A program made the translations under genes and the position numbers. A DNA stretch of 64,000 nucleotides from NCBI GenBank assembly GCA_001600095.1, contig BCIX01000006.1, positions 930,001 through 994,000 on the forward strand. Direction: 5' to 3'. Of this stretch, positions 34,780 through 46,688 are shown piece after piece. Below the pieces are notes generated by a model. The model was given only the letters and a program-made list of their open reading frames with translations, was not told the DNA's origin and searched no databases. The stretch is from Bullera alba. Its lineage: Eukaryota; Basidiomycota; Tremellomycetes; Tremellales; Bulleraceae. How positions within the stretch are numbered: the first letter of the stretch is position 1; each line of letters begins with the position of its first letter.

Positions 34780-37700
34780 TCACGTCTCAAATGTCAAGGC
34801 CGTTTCTCTGATCTTGACCCTCGCCTGTCGATTACCCGGCCACTCGACATGCACATCGCTCAGCGCGCTCGTCTCCGCCAGGGGGCCTGTGGGTTGGGTT
34901 AGCTGACTCCCTCCCTGCTCCTTCTTCGTCGCCCTTGCGCCCTCGCGCTCTCGCGACAAGAGGCCGGCCTGGGGGCCGGACTCACCATCATCCGCCCGCT
35001 TGAACACTATCCTCTTAAAAGGCTCTCCCCGCTCTCCACCCTGTCTGGGCGGTCCGCCGACGTTGAAAAAGCCACTTAGACTGCTGCCGACTTTCCAAAC
35101 CGTCACATCGCCATCGTTCAGGGATACAGTCAACAGCCGGCGTCCATCGGGCGAAAAGTTGACCGAGGATATCGCCTTTTTATGCGGTTCAAGCACGTAC
35201 AGCCTAGACGCGGTTTTCAGGTCGTACCTACCAGAGTTAGCCGACAACACGTTTTGCGGGAGAGTTTGCCTCACATGATCAAGGCGCCTTCGTGGGTGCC
35301 GACGGCTAAACGCTGGGTACCGCTGTGAAAGTCGATAGTGGAGAACCTAAGTGTATGGACTTAGCCCTATCGTCTGCGACGATCGGGGACTTACGCAAGA
35401 ACGAGCTCGTTCAGAATGACGGTAGCGGCTTCCCAGACGTCGTCGCGCATTTTGCCTATATTCGGATCCAGGCTTTTCACCACTGCCTCTGCGATCCTCG
35501 GCAGTCCGTTTTCTAGCACTTGTGGCTTCTTCCTCGCCATAAACACGCACAGCTTCATGATGCTCGTCCGGCCCTCGACCGTTTTCGCATCGAGTATGTC
35601 CATGCTCAGTGTGGACATGAACAGCGCGGGGTTGCTCGACGCCACGTGAAGCACTGCAAGGCGGGACTGCGCGGACAGCGAAGCTGAAGGTGGCGTGTGC
35701 GTGGATAAGTGGAACAGCAGACGTAATAGGTCCATGGGGTCGAGGTACGTTTGCCAAGTGGAGAATCCCTTGGAGGCGAGTTCGATCGCGAGCGCGAGAT
35801 GGGGCGCAGTGGCGTTGGAGAGGTAGAGCGAGATTGACTCGGCGGTGCTTTTCAGCGTGCTGTCAATGGACGTCAGTGCCAATACATCAGATCTTTTCTC
35901 CGGGCGTGAGAGCCACAACTCACCCTGGGCTGAGCGATTGATACTTAAACAGCGCAATCGCTCCAATCATCGTCAATGCTTTGGCCGCCTGGGCCCCGTT
36001 CCGGTCTTGTCCGCGTTTCGACACTGGCACTATATCAGAGCGTCAGCGACTTCTCAGCAGAGATATCGATACACCACTCACAGTCGTCCTGATACGCCGA
36101 GATCACAGCCTCGATCTCCCCCTCCGACATCTTCTCCAGGCGCGCCTCGAACAACATCCTCGAAGCGAGATGCACGTCGTGCGAAGGGTCCATGTAATAC
36201 TGGGCGAAGAACTCGAGCGAAGAGCTGGTCGAGCCTGTGTTGCTAGAAGCGTAGTATGCAATCACTTTTGCGGCGCTACCTGCGAGATCTGCATCGATTA
36301 AGCAAAAGTTCCCCCAGAGACGTGGTGCTTCGACGGGTCACTCACCGGGCTCGTCGAGGAATGAGCGGAGTAGTGCGATGATGCCCAATTGCCGAACGGG
36401 GTCACACGTGTTCTCGCCCTGGGAACTAATGACGACTTCGCCGAATGACCTATGTGCCGTGGTCAGAGGAAGGATACTCCAGACATTGTATGACACTTAC
36501 CCAAGGGCTCCTACTGATGATGGGATCTTTGATGGCGGTATTCCCAGCTTGTCGCGGCAAATCTTGCCAACACCCGAGTCAACACCCGTCGGCAACAGCA
36601 AGGACAACAGGGGTCGAACGACATCGAGATGTTTGCCATTTGATGACCGGCTGCCAGTCTTCAGATCCCTCAAATTGAGTAACAACGATCGACCTACACA
36701 GCCATCAATCAGTCCATATCCTCACAACCGTCCAGTTTGTCGGCAACGCACCTAGATCCGATGATGGCGATATCGCCGAGTGAGCCGTCGTAAGTGCTTG
36801 CCGCGCTGGACTGGTTGTCTGAGCTTCCGACTCGCTACTCAGGGAGTCAGCTTCGCAATTGGGCATAGTCGTCAGGGGGCAGCGCACATTTCGACCCAAG
36901 TTCCCGATTGGAGCATTTCCTCTGCAGCATCCAACCCGGTAGACCGCCTGAACTCGCACGTCTCGACATTCCACACCCTGGCTTTGCCGTTCGCGTAGGC
37001 CAACAAGATGTTTCTGTCGTCGATGAAGATCCGTCTCAGTGGGACTCGGGATGCGGGGATCAGGAACAGCCTATTGATGGAGGTGTAGGTGGGTCCCCAA
37101 ATGAAAATTGGACAGTTGTGAATGAAGGGGAATGGCGTCCCGTCAGCATTGTACACCAGAGGGGGATATCGAGACCCACTGTTCCATGTCCTCGAGGGAG
37201 ATGATGCCAACGGTTCCATCCACAGACACGCAGAGGAGACTCCGGCGCAGCGGGCCTTTTGCCTGCTCATCTATCAGACACACCCGGGAGACCGGATCCG
37301 CGAACAGGGTCCAGGAGCCTTGCAGCGAGAAAGGCCTAGAAGCGGATCAGCGCTCCATCGTCCACAGTGCAAGTGATTGGCAAGGACTCACTCGGCTGTC
37401 CATATTCTCACAACACCATCTTCGTCCCCTGCAACTAGCAACTCTCCCTGGCCAGAATTGACGAGCTTCATCACGGTCACTGGACTATCCAGTCGATCGG
37501 AGTCCAGCACCGGAGTTTGGGACGGGGTATCTTGCAGGAAGTGCAACAGGCCTTGCTTGGTCACATTGCCCTTACCTACCGTCAAATCAGCATCCCCACC
37601 TTCGACCGCGAGGTTTCGCTTGAGGGACTGACCGTCAGAGACGAAAAGCTCGCCAGAGCTTGTCGGCGCTAGGGCACCAAACGCCAGAGGAGTCCCTTCG

Positions 37701-40150
37701 ACCTTGATCGGTATGATTTCCTCTGCCTCGCTTGAGCCGGTCAGATCGAGGACCGATATTGAAGTCTCATCGGAGACAACAAGGCAAGATGCGCTGCCGA
37801 GCGACATGGCCGTTATCCGATTAGAGGTCGATTGTGGGGTGTACCTGTATCCATGATCAGCTGTCGTGCCTCGGGGAGCGACAGCTGCCTCACTGGTCAT
37901 CCGAGCCTGGACTCCTCTCGTAAATCGCAAGTGAGCTCTGAGACGGGGTAAGCTTCTACCCACTGACACAGCGAGGATGGTGCGTAGACATACTTCCGAC
38001 GACACAATGAGATACCTCTCCTCATCCGCCATGGCTACCTCTCGAATGTTGTCATTGGGTCCGACGGTCACCGACGACCTGACCGACATTCTCCGACCAT
38101 CACACGAGAATACCTGAACGGATCAGTCCAGCCATGACTCCCAGGTTGCTGATGCCATGACTCACGTCAACGGAATCCCGGCTGATTCCCGCGCCAGCAC
38201 CACTCGGCTGCAGAACGACTCTGGTCCATGGGGCATACCCATTCCGTTCAACCTCGACCCCTTCGCCAATACCGGGCAAGGACTTGTCGACCTGTTCTGC
38301 CTTTTGGTTTGGTGGTCGTTTCGCGAGGAATTTCGTGAATCGCTTCTCCTTGTCCTTTTCCCCGGCGGACGGTTGTGCCTGAGGCAGGAGTGATTCGGTC
38401 TCTGCCGCATCGCGTGCAAGGCCACTCCCGGAAGGTGGGCTTGTGGCTGAAGGTGAGGCTGTATCCCTCCCAGTAGCTGGAGCTGAAGGTGTAGTCGAAG
38501 GGAAGATAATGGGATAGGAAGTCAGTGAGTCTTGCAAGAAATGCAGCAGGAACGATTCTATCAAACCCCCGTCAGCACATTCCTGTTTCGAGGGTAGACG
38601 ATAGAGCATCGACGTACCGTTTGCAGGGCGACAAATTGCTATTCTGCCTTGACCAGGCAGCTCGAGCCGACTCGTGATGCCCCATGAGGCTTGGGTCTGG
38701 GTTATTGCCACGACCCGGGTTACTTCGCCGTTGGGACTGGGTAGATCGCTTGGCCAGGGTACCCCCTCGGCGAAGACCATACAGGACTGGCACAGTTCAT
38801 GGTCAACTCGCGCAGACCCGGTCACTGGACGGACGACTCACCGTGCCATTGTGGGCTAGATGCAGACTCTGCCAGAGCCAGAAAGAAGTCAAGTAGGGAG
38901 TCTTGCCCGTGGATCCGGTTGGACCCGTTCTGGGCTCTGGTTGCTCCAGGTTGATGTGCCCAGATACCTTAAGCGTATCAAGCTGCACAAGGTCGACAAT
39001 GCTGGAGTGACTGTGTTAGCACTTGCAGTATATCAGAAGGTGAACAGTAAACTCACCCAACATCTCGCAATACCGCCAAAACGTTGATCCTGTCAAATAC
39101 TGCCAACTGAACGATCTTCCCAATCCCAGATTGCGGCAGTACCAGCCTCTCCGTCTGAATGGCAAGTGAGTCGTCCTTGGGATCTCGCTTGATCGTGTTC
39201 CTCCTCATGGTTCGCTGAGAAGGTCTCCTCGTTGCTTTCTCCACGACTCTTCTCTCCCTCTGCTCTTTATCCTCCTCCTGAACCTCCCGCTCCATCTCTC
39301 GCTCTACTTCGACCTCGTGCATCCGCTCCTTGAGGCTCTCTCTCTCTTTCTCCCCATCGTCGTCGCCACCCTTCAGCCAGGCCCATCTGCCCGATACAGT
39401 CCGTTCCGAGCCCGTTCGCCCACTATCAAAGCTCGACACGGACCGGGGCGACTGTGCTCCCGTCAAGCTGTCCTCTCGGGCGGCTTCGTGACTTGTGACA
39501 CCTTGGACCCCGCGTCTTGTCAGACCGGCGATATTGTGAGAGATACCAAGTCCATAGACTGCTTCCTCTCGCTCTCGCCCCTGTTCCCTCAATTGCTCTC
39601 GCAAGTCATTCTTCTCTGAAACACTGGACCGATGGGCCCTCTCCTCGCCCCCCTCGCTACCAGCAGTGGCTACAACCGAGGTGAGGGTCGTCGACACGAG
39701 TTGTCTCGAAGATGGGGGAGGAGAGAATGTCGAGACTTTCCGTCTACCCGAAGTCGTGGTGATAACGCTCGACGCGGTCGAGCCCGCTCTTGGTCGGGTA
39801 TATGACCCATGGCGACTATTCGACGGTCTAGACCCTCTCACAGGACTTGTCTTGGAGGAGGCCAGCTGAGCCGAGGGTGCGGAGGTGGTTGTGATGGTTG
39901 GAAGGGGTGAATTGGCCGTAGCCGGTGACAACAGAGGCGAGCTGTTGGACCCTTTAGATGATGTAGTGATCCATAAACTGTTATCAGGCCCTGCTGCTGC
40001 TGTTCGGCGGGAAGGTCCAGCAGGCGTCGTGATCATCCATGTCGCAAGGTGAAGAGGCTGAAATGGGATGGCGGCCGAGCCATCCGAGCCGCGATGGTTG
40101 CCGGGGCCGCCAGCAAAGTGGATCGGTAGACTCAACGGCGGCGGCGACAT
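34780..40150 (-). CDS. Large WD-repeat protein, WDR7 / rabconnectin-3 beta-like
   Basis: Family members bind DMXL/Rav1-type proteins and regulate the vacuolar proton ATPase. Many exons. The C-terminal third matches WDR7: an armadillo-like stretch (DPMDLLRLLFHLS, ARKKPQVLENGLPRIAEAVV) then two terminal blades with HSGTQRLAVGTHEGALIMYD, PHKKAISSVNFSPDGRRLLT and VTVWKVGSSLSGFF. Middle blades include ELLVAGDEDGVVRIWTAE and KARVWNVETCEFRR. The N-terminus from the ATG at 40150 is about 300 residues of Ser/Thr-rich and Arg/Glu-rich sequence, then GKIVQLAVFDRINVLAVL, which is propeller- or CNH-like. Weak identity of the N-terminal half leaves open that 38.0-40.2 kb is a separate gene; no stop separates them. 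Expected length 1,400 residues or more. Confidence 0.7.
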
Positions 40151-40545
40151 TCTCCGGTCGACAGTCAGCTCCAGACGCCTTCAGGCGGAGCTTAGTAGGT
40201 GTATACAGGCGTGCACATGCACGATTCACGCCCGTCAATGTGTTTGGAGGATTGACGAGCAATGTCGAGGTTGGATCTGGAGTTGCAGGAGGACGAGGGC
40301 AAATGGCCGACCTCCACCGGACTGCAGGTGACCACCAACGGTGCGGTACTCTACAGCGGCAAGGCCGCTGGCAAAGGTCTACGTTCTCTACCATGCCGCT
40401 GGCTCTACCTCTGTGCCCAGCAATGGCCTCTACGCTCCGCATACACAGCCGGAAGCTTTCACAGTCAGGCTCCCGACGCACCGCGCTACCCCCAACAAAT
40501 GCATACTGCCTGCTGGCTGTCGATACCCGTACCCGTACTATACAA
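40151..40545. other. Intergenic between WDR7-like gene and NDUFB9
   Basis: 395 bp upstream of the WDR7-like start and downstream of the NDUFB9 stop, both on minus. It must hold the WDR7-like promoter. No gene is recognised. Confidence 0.45.
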
Positions 40546-41475
40546 TCAGAGAAACGGGGACACCGTCTTTCTTAGCTCCTTCAATGCTGCCTCCTTCTCC
40601 GCCTCCGAGAAGATTGGTGGCTACGTTTGAGTCAGCTGTGAATCCTTGCACAAAGCCATTTCCAGCTCACAGGTAGGTTACGCTCCCTACGACCGTGGCG
40701 TCAGTATAATACCTCGAGCAGGTGCGCGACTGTGCGCGGCAGGCTTGACTCACCATTTCGTGCCTTCGGGAGCAGTAGGTGCTATCAAGGTCGTGAGCTG
40801 ACGCCAGGAGTGGAATACAACTCTACTCACGTCTGTACGGATCTGGGTGTAGGTTCCTAGCTAAGTTCTCCTCGGCCTGCTCTAGAACGATGGCCAGTGC
40901 TCTCGGGTCGGTGATGTTCCTGCGAGAGATCAGTAAATCGTCTGACAGGCCGACGCCGCGATTCCGTACTGGCCATCCTAGAGGAAGGGGAGAGCTAGGG
41001 ATAGTCTCCCAGATGGATTCCAGCCTTTAGCGTCGTATCCACCTTCCGGAAAGCGAATCCCTCCTCGGCCCAGCTTTCAGTCCTGCAGATCCCTCTCTCC
41101 TCCAAGGCAGACAGCAGTGATAAAGCCACCTGAGAGAGACCCATCGACCCACCTATTCCTCTCAAACTCGGCTCTGATCTCAATGGCCCTCTGACGCCAG
41201 ATATCCCTCCTGACCACCCAGTTCAGCGAGTTGTTCAGGTAGCGTCTGTACAGGGACTTGACGTATGATCTGTATTCGGGATCCCATTCGTAGGCAGATT
41301 TATCGGATATGGGGTGAACACAGTGTCATGTGGATTGGGCCGGAGGGTGGAGTGTCGGAAGTGGTGAGGGTCAAAATGGCATCTCTTGTCAGCTCTCCCC
41401 AAGAGGTCCAAATGCCGTCCGGGTTTCCACTGACCTGTGTGCGTTGGAGAACTGTATGGCGGCCGGAGACGACAT
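40546..41475 (-). CDS. NDUFB9: NADH dehydrogenase (complex I) subunit NDUFB9/B22, LYR protein
   Basis: Accessory LYR-motif subunit of mitochondrial complex I. Six exons: 41475-41435, 41269-41153, 40919-40831, 40781-40754, 40686-40671, 40620-40546, giving 121 residues. The LYR motif is in HRSYVKSLYRRYLNNSLNW, followed by RRDIWRQRAIEIRAEFERNR, ITDPRALAIVLEQAEENL, HPDPYRPPTAPEGTKWERNLP and a C-terminus ending KTVSPFL. All are characteristic of B22. Exons of 41, 28 and 16 bases make it invisible to simple open-frame searches. The second acceptor (after GAATACAG) was chosen because it alone restores the HRSYV frame. Absent from fungi that lost complex I. Confidence 0.9.
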
Positions 41476-42511
41476 CTTGACCTCTAGACAATGTATGCAG
41501 GACTTGGACGGATCGCTCAATGGTCAAGTGCGTGGCTACCGACACCGTACGTAGAGGTTGAAGCGACGGTGGAGCGGGATCAAAAACAGGAGCCAATCAA
41601 GGTGTGGCAGAATTCATGTCCTCTACCAGCAGCAGAAGCAGGGAGCCCTCAGACTGGGGAGGTCGCGGAGATGCGAGAGCCTCAAGCCACTGCAAGTGGT
41701 TAACGAGCATGCGGCCGCTTGTGACAGAGGTACAGCCTTCTCTGACGATATGTGAAGACACCGCGGAGAATGTACACAGGGGCGGTCTGCGCCAGGCCTC
41801 CAAAGTCCGAGCTGCCGAGCGCTCCAGGCTCCAACATGATCAGCATCCCTGTGAGTGCGAGGCTTGGGCCTTGGTCAAGTGATGGCGGATCTGCATTCTT
41901 CCCACTGGCCGAGCGATCATGCAGAGAAGGTGTACTGGTGTAATCATCGCAGTCAGACTGCCAGGGGCGAGCTGGCGATCTGGTTGAAGATGCCTTCCTC
42001 TCTGACGCTCTTCGAGCAGTGCTCAGTATTTCGAGCGCCGGATGGCCTGTCCGACCGCTACACTTCACTCCGAGCGGCTCACTCCTGCGCAGATACCAGA
42101 CTTCAGTAGCTCTTCCTGCCATCGCAGGCGGTCAAGACGCAAGAACAAGGTCAAACAGAACGGCCACAGGCCGGGCCATCTGGTCGGCCACGTGGAGAAC
42201 GCAGTCTGCCCACCTTGCCGCTAACAGCTTACAGTCTCGCTGATCCCGCTATCCGCCCAAAGCTGGTCACGTGATAAAGCGGTGATTCCCCGTTCGGCGT
42301 TTCGGCGATTTGATATTTGTTGACAGGATCACGCTTTGCTCGGGGTGGAGGTGGATCACCCCCTTCGTGCTTGCATCATCACCCAGGCGATACGGCGTAT
42401 ATAAGTCAAGGGACATCCACGTCTTCTCTTCCCCTCATCAACATTACAACTTTCTCACAACCACTCAACTAAATCTCTACTTCCAACCTCACACCAACAC
42501 ACTCCGTCACA
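41476..42511. other. NDUFB9/H3 intergenic region with an unresolved possible small gene
   Basis: 1,036 bp. The right end is the H3 promoter. Between about 41580 and 42240 both strands carry suggestive but unrecognised reading: minus has an open frame of 140 codons from an ATG at 42122 (MAGRATEVWYLRR...), and plus has a splice-bounded stretch around 41963-42110 (GDLVEDAFLSDALRAVL, HFTPSGSLLRRYQ). Neither matched a family I know. It may be a small multi-exon gene or chance. Confidence 0.25.
42399..42406 (+). promoter_or_regulatory. TATA box of histone H3
   Basis: TATATAAG about 110 bp before the H3 ATG, followed by a C/T-rich leader. A CACGTG E-box lies further up at 42268-42273. Confidence 0.65.
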
Positions 42512-43136
<625 letters not shown>

Positions 43137-43641
43137 GCGCGCTATGACTTCAGTGGTCGCTGTAGCCCTGGACACGGGCCTTTTCATATCTTTGTTTTCG
43201 CTCTTCTAGTTGTTTCTCACGGGTCGAGCCGTTTATATGTCGCCATGCATCAGAGCTCCCCAGTACGGTTCGCAGGCTGCACCATCGACGTGCGAGTGCA
43301 GGAAGCGAGCATCGGACGCGTCTATCTGCAAGAGCGTGTTATTCACGACCGTCGGAGCGACTCGGATAGCTCAGCAGACTAAGTGGTTCGCCAGTGGTTC
43401 GCAGGTGGTTCGCATTCGCAGAATCGCAACATTCATACGCCCGTGACTTTGTCCTGCCTAGCGCCGATGCCTTGTCCAGCTCATGATCGCCGTTGTTTGC
43501 CTACATAGACTCTCCTGTCTCTGAGCTCCTCGAAACCGTCGAACGGTAGATGCATATGTACACAACAGATATTGAGCTACAAGCAGATGAGACCCTTCAC
43601 CAAACGGGCCTCATCCTGCCTCACCCTGCCCTACTCATGAG
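43137..43641. other. Intergenic, convergent 3' ends of H3 and CDC45
   Basis: 505 bp. Contains GTGGTTCGCAG-type short repeats at about 43380-43415. No gene and no histone stem-loop was recognised. Confidence 0.45.
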
Positions 43642-46182
43642 TCATGAGGACTGCAGCTGGAGACACTCTACAAACGCCGCTAGATCGCTCTGACGGACTT
43701 CCACGACTGACGTGTCGAACATGTCATGCTTGGCTCCCGCTCCACTCTCCTCTGCGGCCTGTTGGAACGCAAGACCGAATTTGCTAAATACCTCGTCAGC
43801 TACCAGCCCATTCCCCTGCGACTCGATAGCGGCCGCGACTCACTTCTTCCGCACGTCTCCGAATTCTGGAGCGCCCGTGACGCCTACTACGAGATACGTC
43901 CCCTTGTCCTCGTTCAAACACGCCACGACGAATGGCAAGGCCTTGCCCGCGCGGTTCTGCCTCGCATCCTTCTCCGCCCACTTGTCCCTAGTGGTATCCA
44001 CGAGCCAGAGCGCCAGGCGGGACAGCGTGGACGGATGGGAGAACAGCTTGAGATCGGGACCCTCTTTGAGAGCGCAAAAGCGGAACGTCCGTAATGGCCG
44101 AATAGTGTTTTTCTCCAGGAGCGACGACCCCTGTCTGATGATCGAGCGATGTAGTGACATTGCCAATGGCAACGATCGTCTCATCAGTGCAATGCTAACA
44201 ATCGAGTCAATACTATCTTGTGAGGAGGCAGCGGTCGGGACTCTGCTCACTCGTCTAGAGCATCATAGCCGATCCAGAAATTGGCGATATGCCAATCCTG
44301 CTCCCCCTTGGCTCTCTTCTCGCCATCCCCATCACCTTCCCCCTCGCCAGCTTTCCCGTCATCATCACCCGAGTCGTTCTGCCTCCTGGGATCAATGTTC
44401 TCCTTGTTGTCCTCGCGGTGGCCTACGGACCAAGTGCGAGTACCGCCAAACCACTCGCCCCCGTTCTTTCCCCCTTCCTTCTCCACCTCCAGCTTGACCC
44501 CTCGGGCGGCTTCGAGCAGAGCCGAGATCCCCTCGACCGCGTCCGCCGCAGAGAGCGAGGACAGACTGAATCCAAAGGCCCGGGTAAAAGAGGGATAGGA
44601 CAGCTCGACGAGGCCGTATTCAGGGGCGATGGAATCCAGTTTGGCGGGTAAATGCCGTTTGAGGTCCATGTCCATGTGCGCATAGGCTTGTTGACACTGT
44701 TGGAGGGAGAATCTACAGCGCGTCCCGGCGTATCAGCTGCGCTCTCAATGTATCCCATCGCACCTCCCATAATGGTGCCGATCAGAGAAGAAATACTCAC
44801 CCCATCTTCGCTAGCAAACCCTGTAACCTCTTTCTCCCCTTTTCTCTCCAGATACCCATCCGCCCGGCGACATAGCCCGAGTGAAGCATCGCGTCGTACA
44901 GGTTCCAATGCCTGAACATCATGAACCTCAGCTCGTCGATACGCTGTATACTCCGATCATCCGGGTTGGGCACTCTGGCACCGAGCGGTATTGCGTTGAG
45001 ACGTGCCACTTCATCTTGGTACAGAACGTGGTAGGCTTCGTACCGATCACGGTCTATCCTCGAGGATATGTATTGATACGTTGTGGCGAGAATAGCAAGC
45101 CAAAGCAGGTCGTTGTCCGCGCGCTCGAGCACCGTGGCGAGGATGTAGAGTGTCTGGGCGACCGACATCCCCGAGGACGTTCCAGAGTCATAGTACCGCT
45201 GTATCCGATCGTAATGAGCGTTTCGCACCGCTCGCGGTAGCCGCCGGGGCTAAGGTCACACGATCAGTACGGATGATTCAAGAGGTCGTCTGCAGCCATC
45301 TGAACCGACCTTGTCTCCGTCTTCCTTCCGCCTCTTGTTTTGAGAGCCACTGCTTCCCTCTCGACGACGTCTTTTGGGTCGACTGCCTTCGGCCGTCTTC
45401 TCACCATCTCCCCCCTCCTCTTCGTCTTCGTCCGCTTCCTCAACCTCATCTTCCTCCTCGGACTCGTCATCCTCGGAATCATCATCTGAATCACCAGAGT
45501 CTGACGGCTCGTACTGCCAAAGAATTAGTACGACAGAAGGGCCAATTCGACTCACCTCAAGGGCCTCCCATGACTTTTTGACATTACCCAACTGGCTCTC
45601 CTCTCCGTCGCCCCATACCCACACTCGACCCTCACCCATTGCCTCACCATCGTCATCGGGGTCATTCACATCTAGCGCGAATAGGTTTTGCAAGTTCCAC
45701 GGGCGATGCGAATCGATGATATGCAGGTGACAGCCTACCGGCAGAGTGAAGTAGTTTGACAGCGGTAGCAAAGATCCAAGTGATAGCAATATCAGGGTAT
45801 GCAGCTGATCACAGAGTCAGCTCTAAGTCCATATGAATTGGACGTAGCTGACCTCTTCTGAAGCGAGGGCTTCGTCTCGTTTAGCTTCCAGCTCAGAGTA
45901 TCCCCCCACCGGGACGAGTCTGTACGGCACGTCGTCTTGTTTAAACAGTGTGGATAGTATCCGAGCAGCCAACAGGCCGTCCTGGTTGCAAACATCATCA
46001 GCATCCCCGGAAGGGAAGAAGATCACGGCGGGACTTACAACGTCCACTCCAGCTAGGATGACCACACCGCCAGATCCAGAGCCGGAAGCGCGGTGCACCC
46101 TCGAGACTATTGAATTGTAGGCATGGGTGTAAGTGAGCTCGGAGGAGCGCAGATCCGGCGCCGGAGGCTGGAGCAGGGGCAT
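43642..46182 (-). CDS. CDC45: DNA replication initiation factor Cdc45
   Basis: Component of the CMG helicase with MCM2-7 and GINS. At least seven exons. The ATG at 46182 opens MPLLQPPAPD, then VVILAGVDVDGLLAARILSTLFKQDDVPY with the degenerate DHH/RecJ fold, SNYFTLPVGCHLHIIDSHRPW, and a long acidic linker (DSGDSDDDSEDDESEEEDEV) followed by a basic KRRRR run, as in known Cdc45. Later blocks: SVAQTLYILATVLERADNDLLWLAI, ELRFMMFRHWNLYDAM, FRFCALKEGPDLKLFSHP and C-terminal FGLAFQQAAEESGAG with HDMFDTSVVEV. A Gly/Asp/Lys-rich insert lies in the C-terminal half (44320-44420). It shares a 506-bp promoter with phospholipase D. Confidence 0.94.
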
Positions 46183-46688
46183 GGATGCGGGCTATGGCGA
46201 TCCGAGTAGTAATACGGGAGCCGTCGTGAACTTGGGTACAGCGGAACAGTCAAATTCGATTCACTGTGATCACCTGATCCCCTCCTCCGCTATGTGACCA
46301 CGATGAGAAGCGGAAATATGGGTAGATGGTCGTATACTTCGATCCCCGTGCGTATGCTGAACAGGTTTCGCGTGCTGGTTGTCTCTGGCCTCGACTTGAG
46401 TGGCCGGGGGCTATGATTAGAGTCTCTGGTATGACGAGTGGTTGCTGTTCGAGGTTGAACACCTTGGACTCTTGACTTTTACGCGTTCGATCGCGTGGTT
46501 GTAATGTTTTCGCTCAAAGACGCGTTTGCAGCCTATTAGGAATTTACGTAACCTTATTTACGGCTAAATATAATTAGCTGCCGGTGATGACATCGAAGAA
46601 GAGCACGGCCGAGCTATGGGAGCACAAAGGTGATAGATAGCGAACAACGACATCACACACTCCAACAGCTTGCACCAGTCTATACATC
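46183..46688. promoter_or_regulatory. Divergent CDC45 / phospholipase D promoter with two MCB elements
   Basis: 506 bp. ACGCGT, the MluI cell-cycle box bound by MBF in fungi, occurs at 46481-46486 and 46520-46525. The sites lie about 300-340 bp upstream of CDC45 and 160-210 bp upstream of phospholipase D. The segment 46530-46580 is AT-rich compared with its surroundings. Confidence 0.6.

Noticed and set aside
43712..44497. 261-codon plus-strand frame over CDC45
   Set aside because: Antisense shadow of conserved Cdc45 exons; low-complexity Pro/Ser/His sequence.
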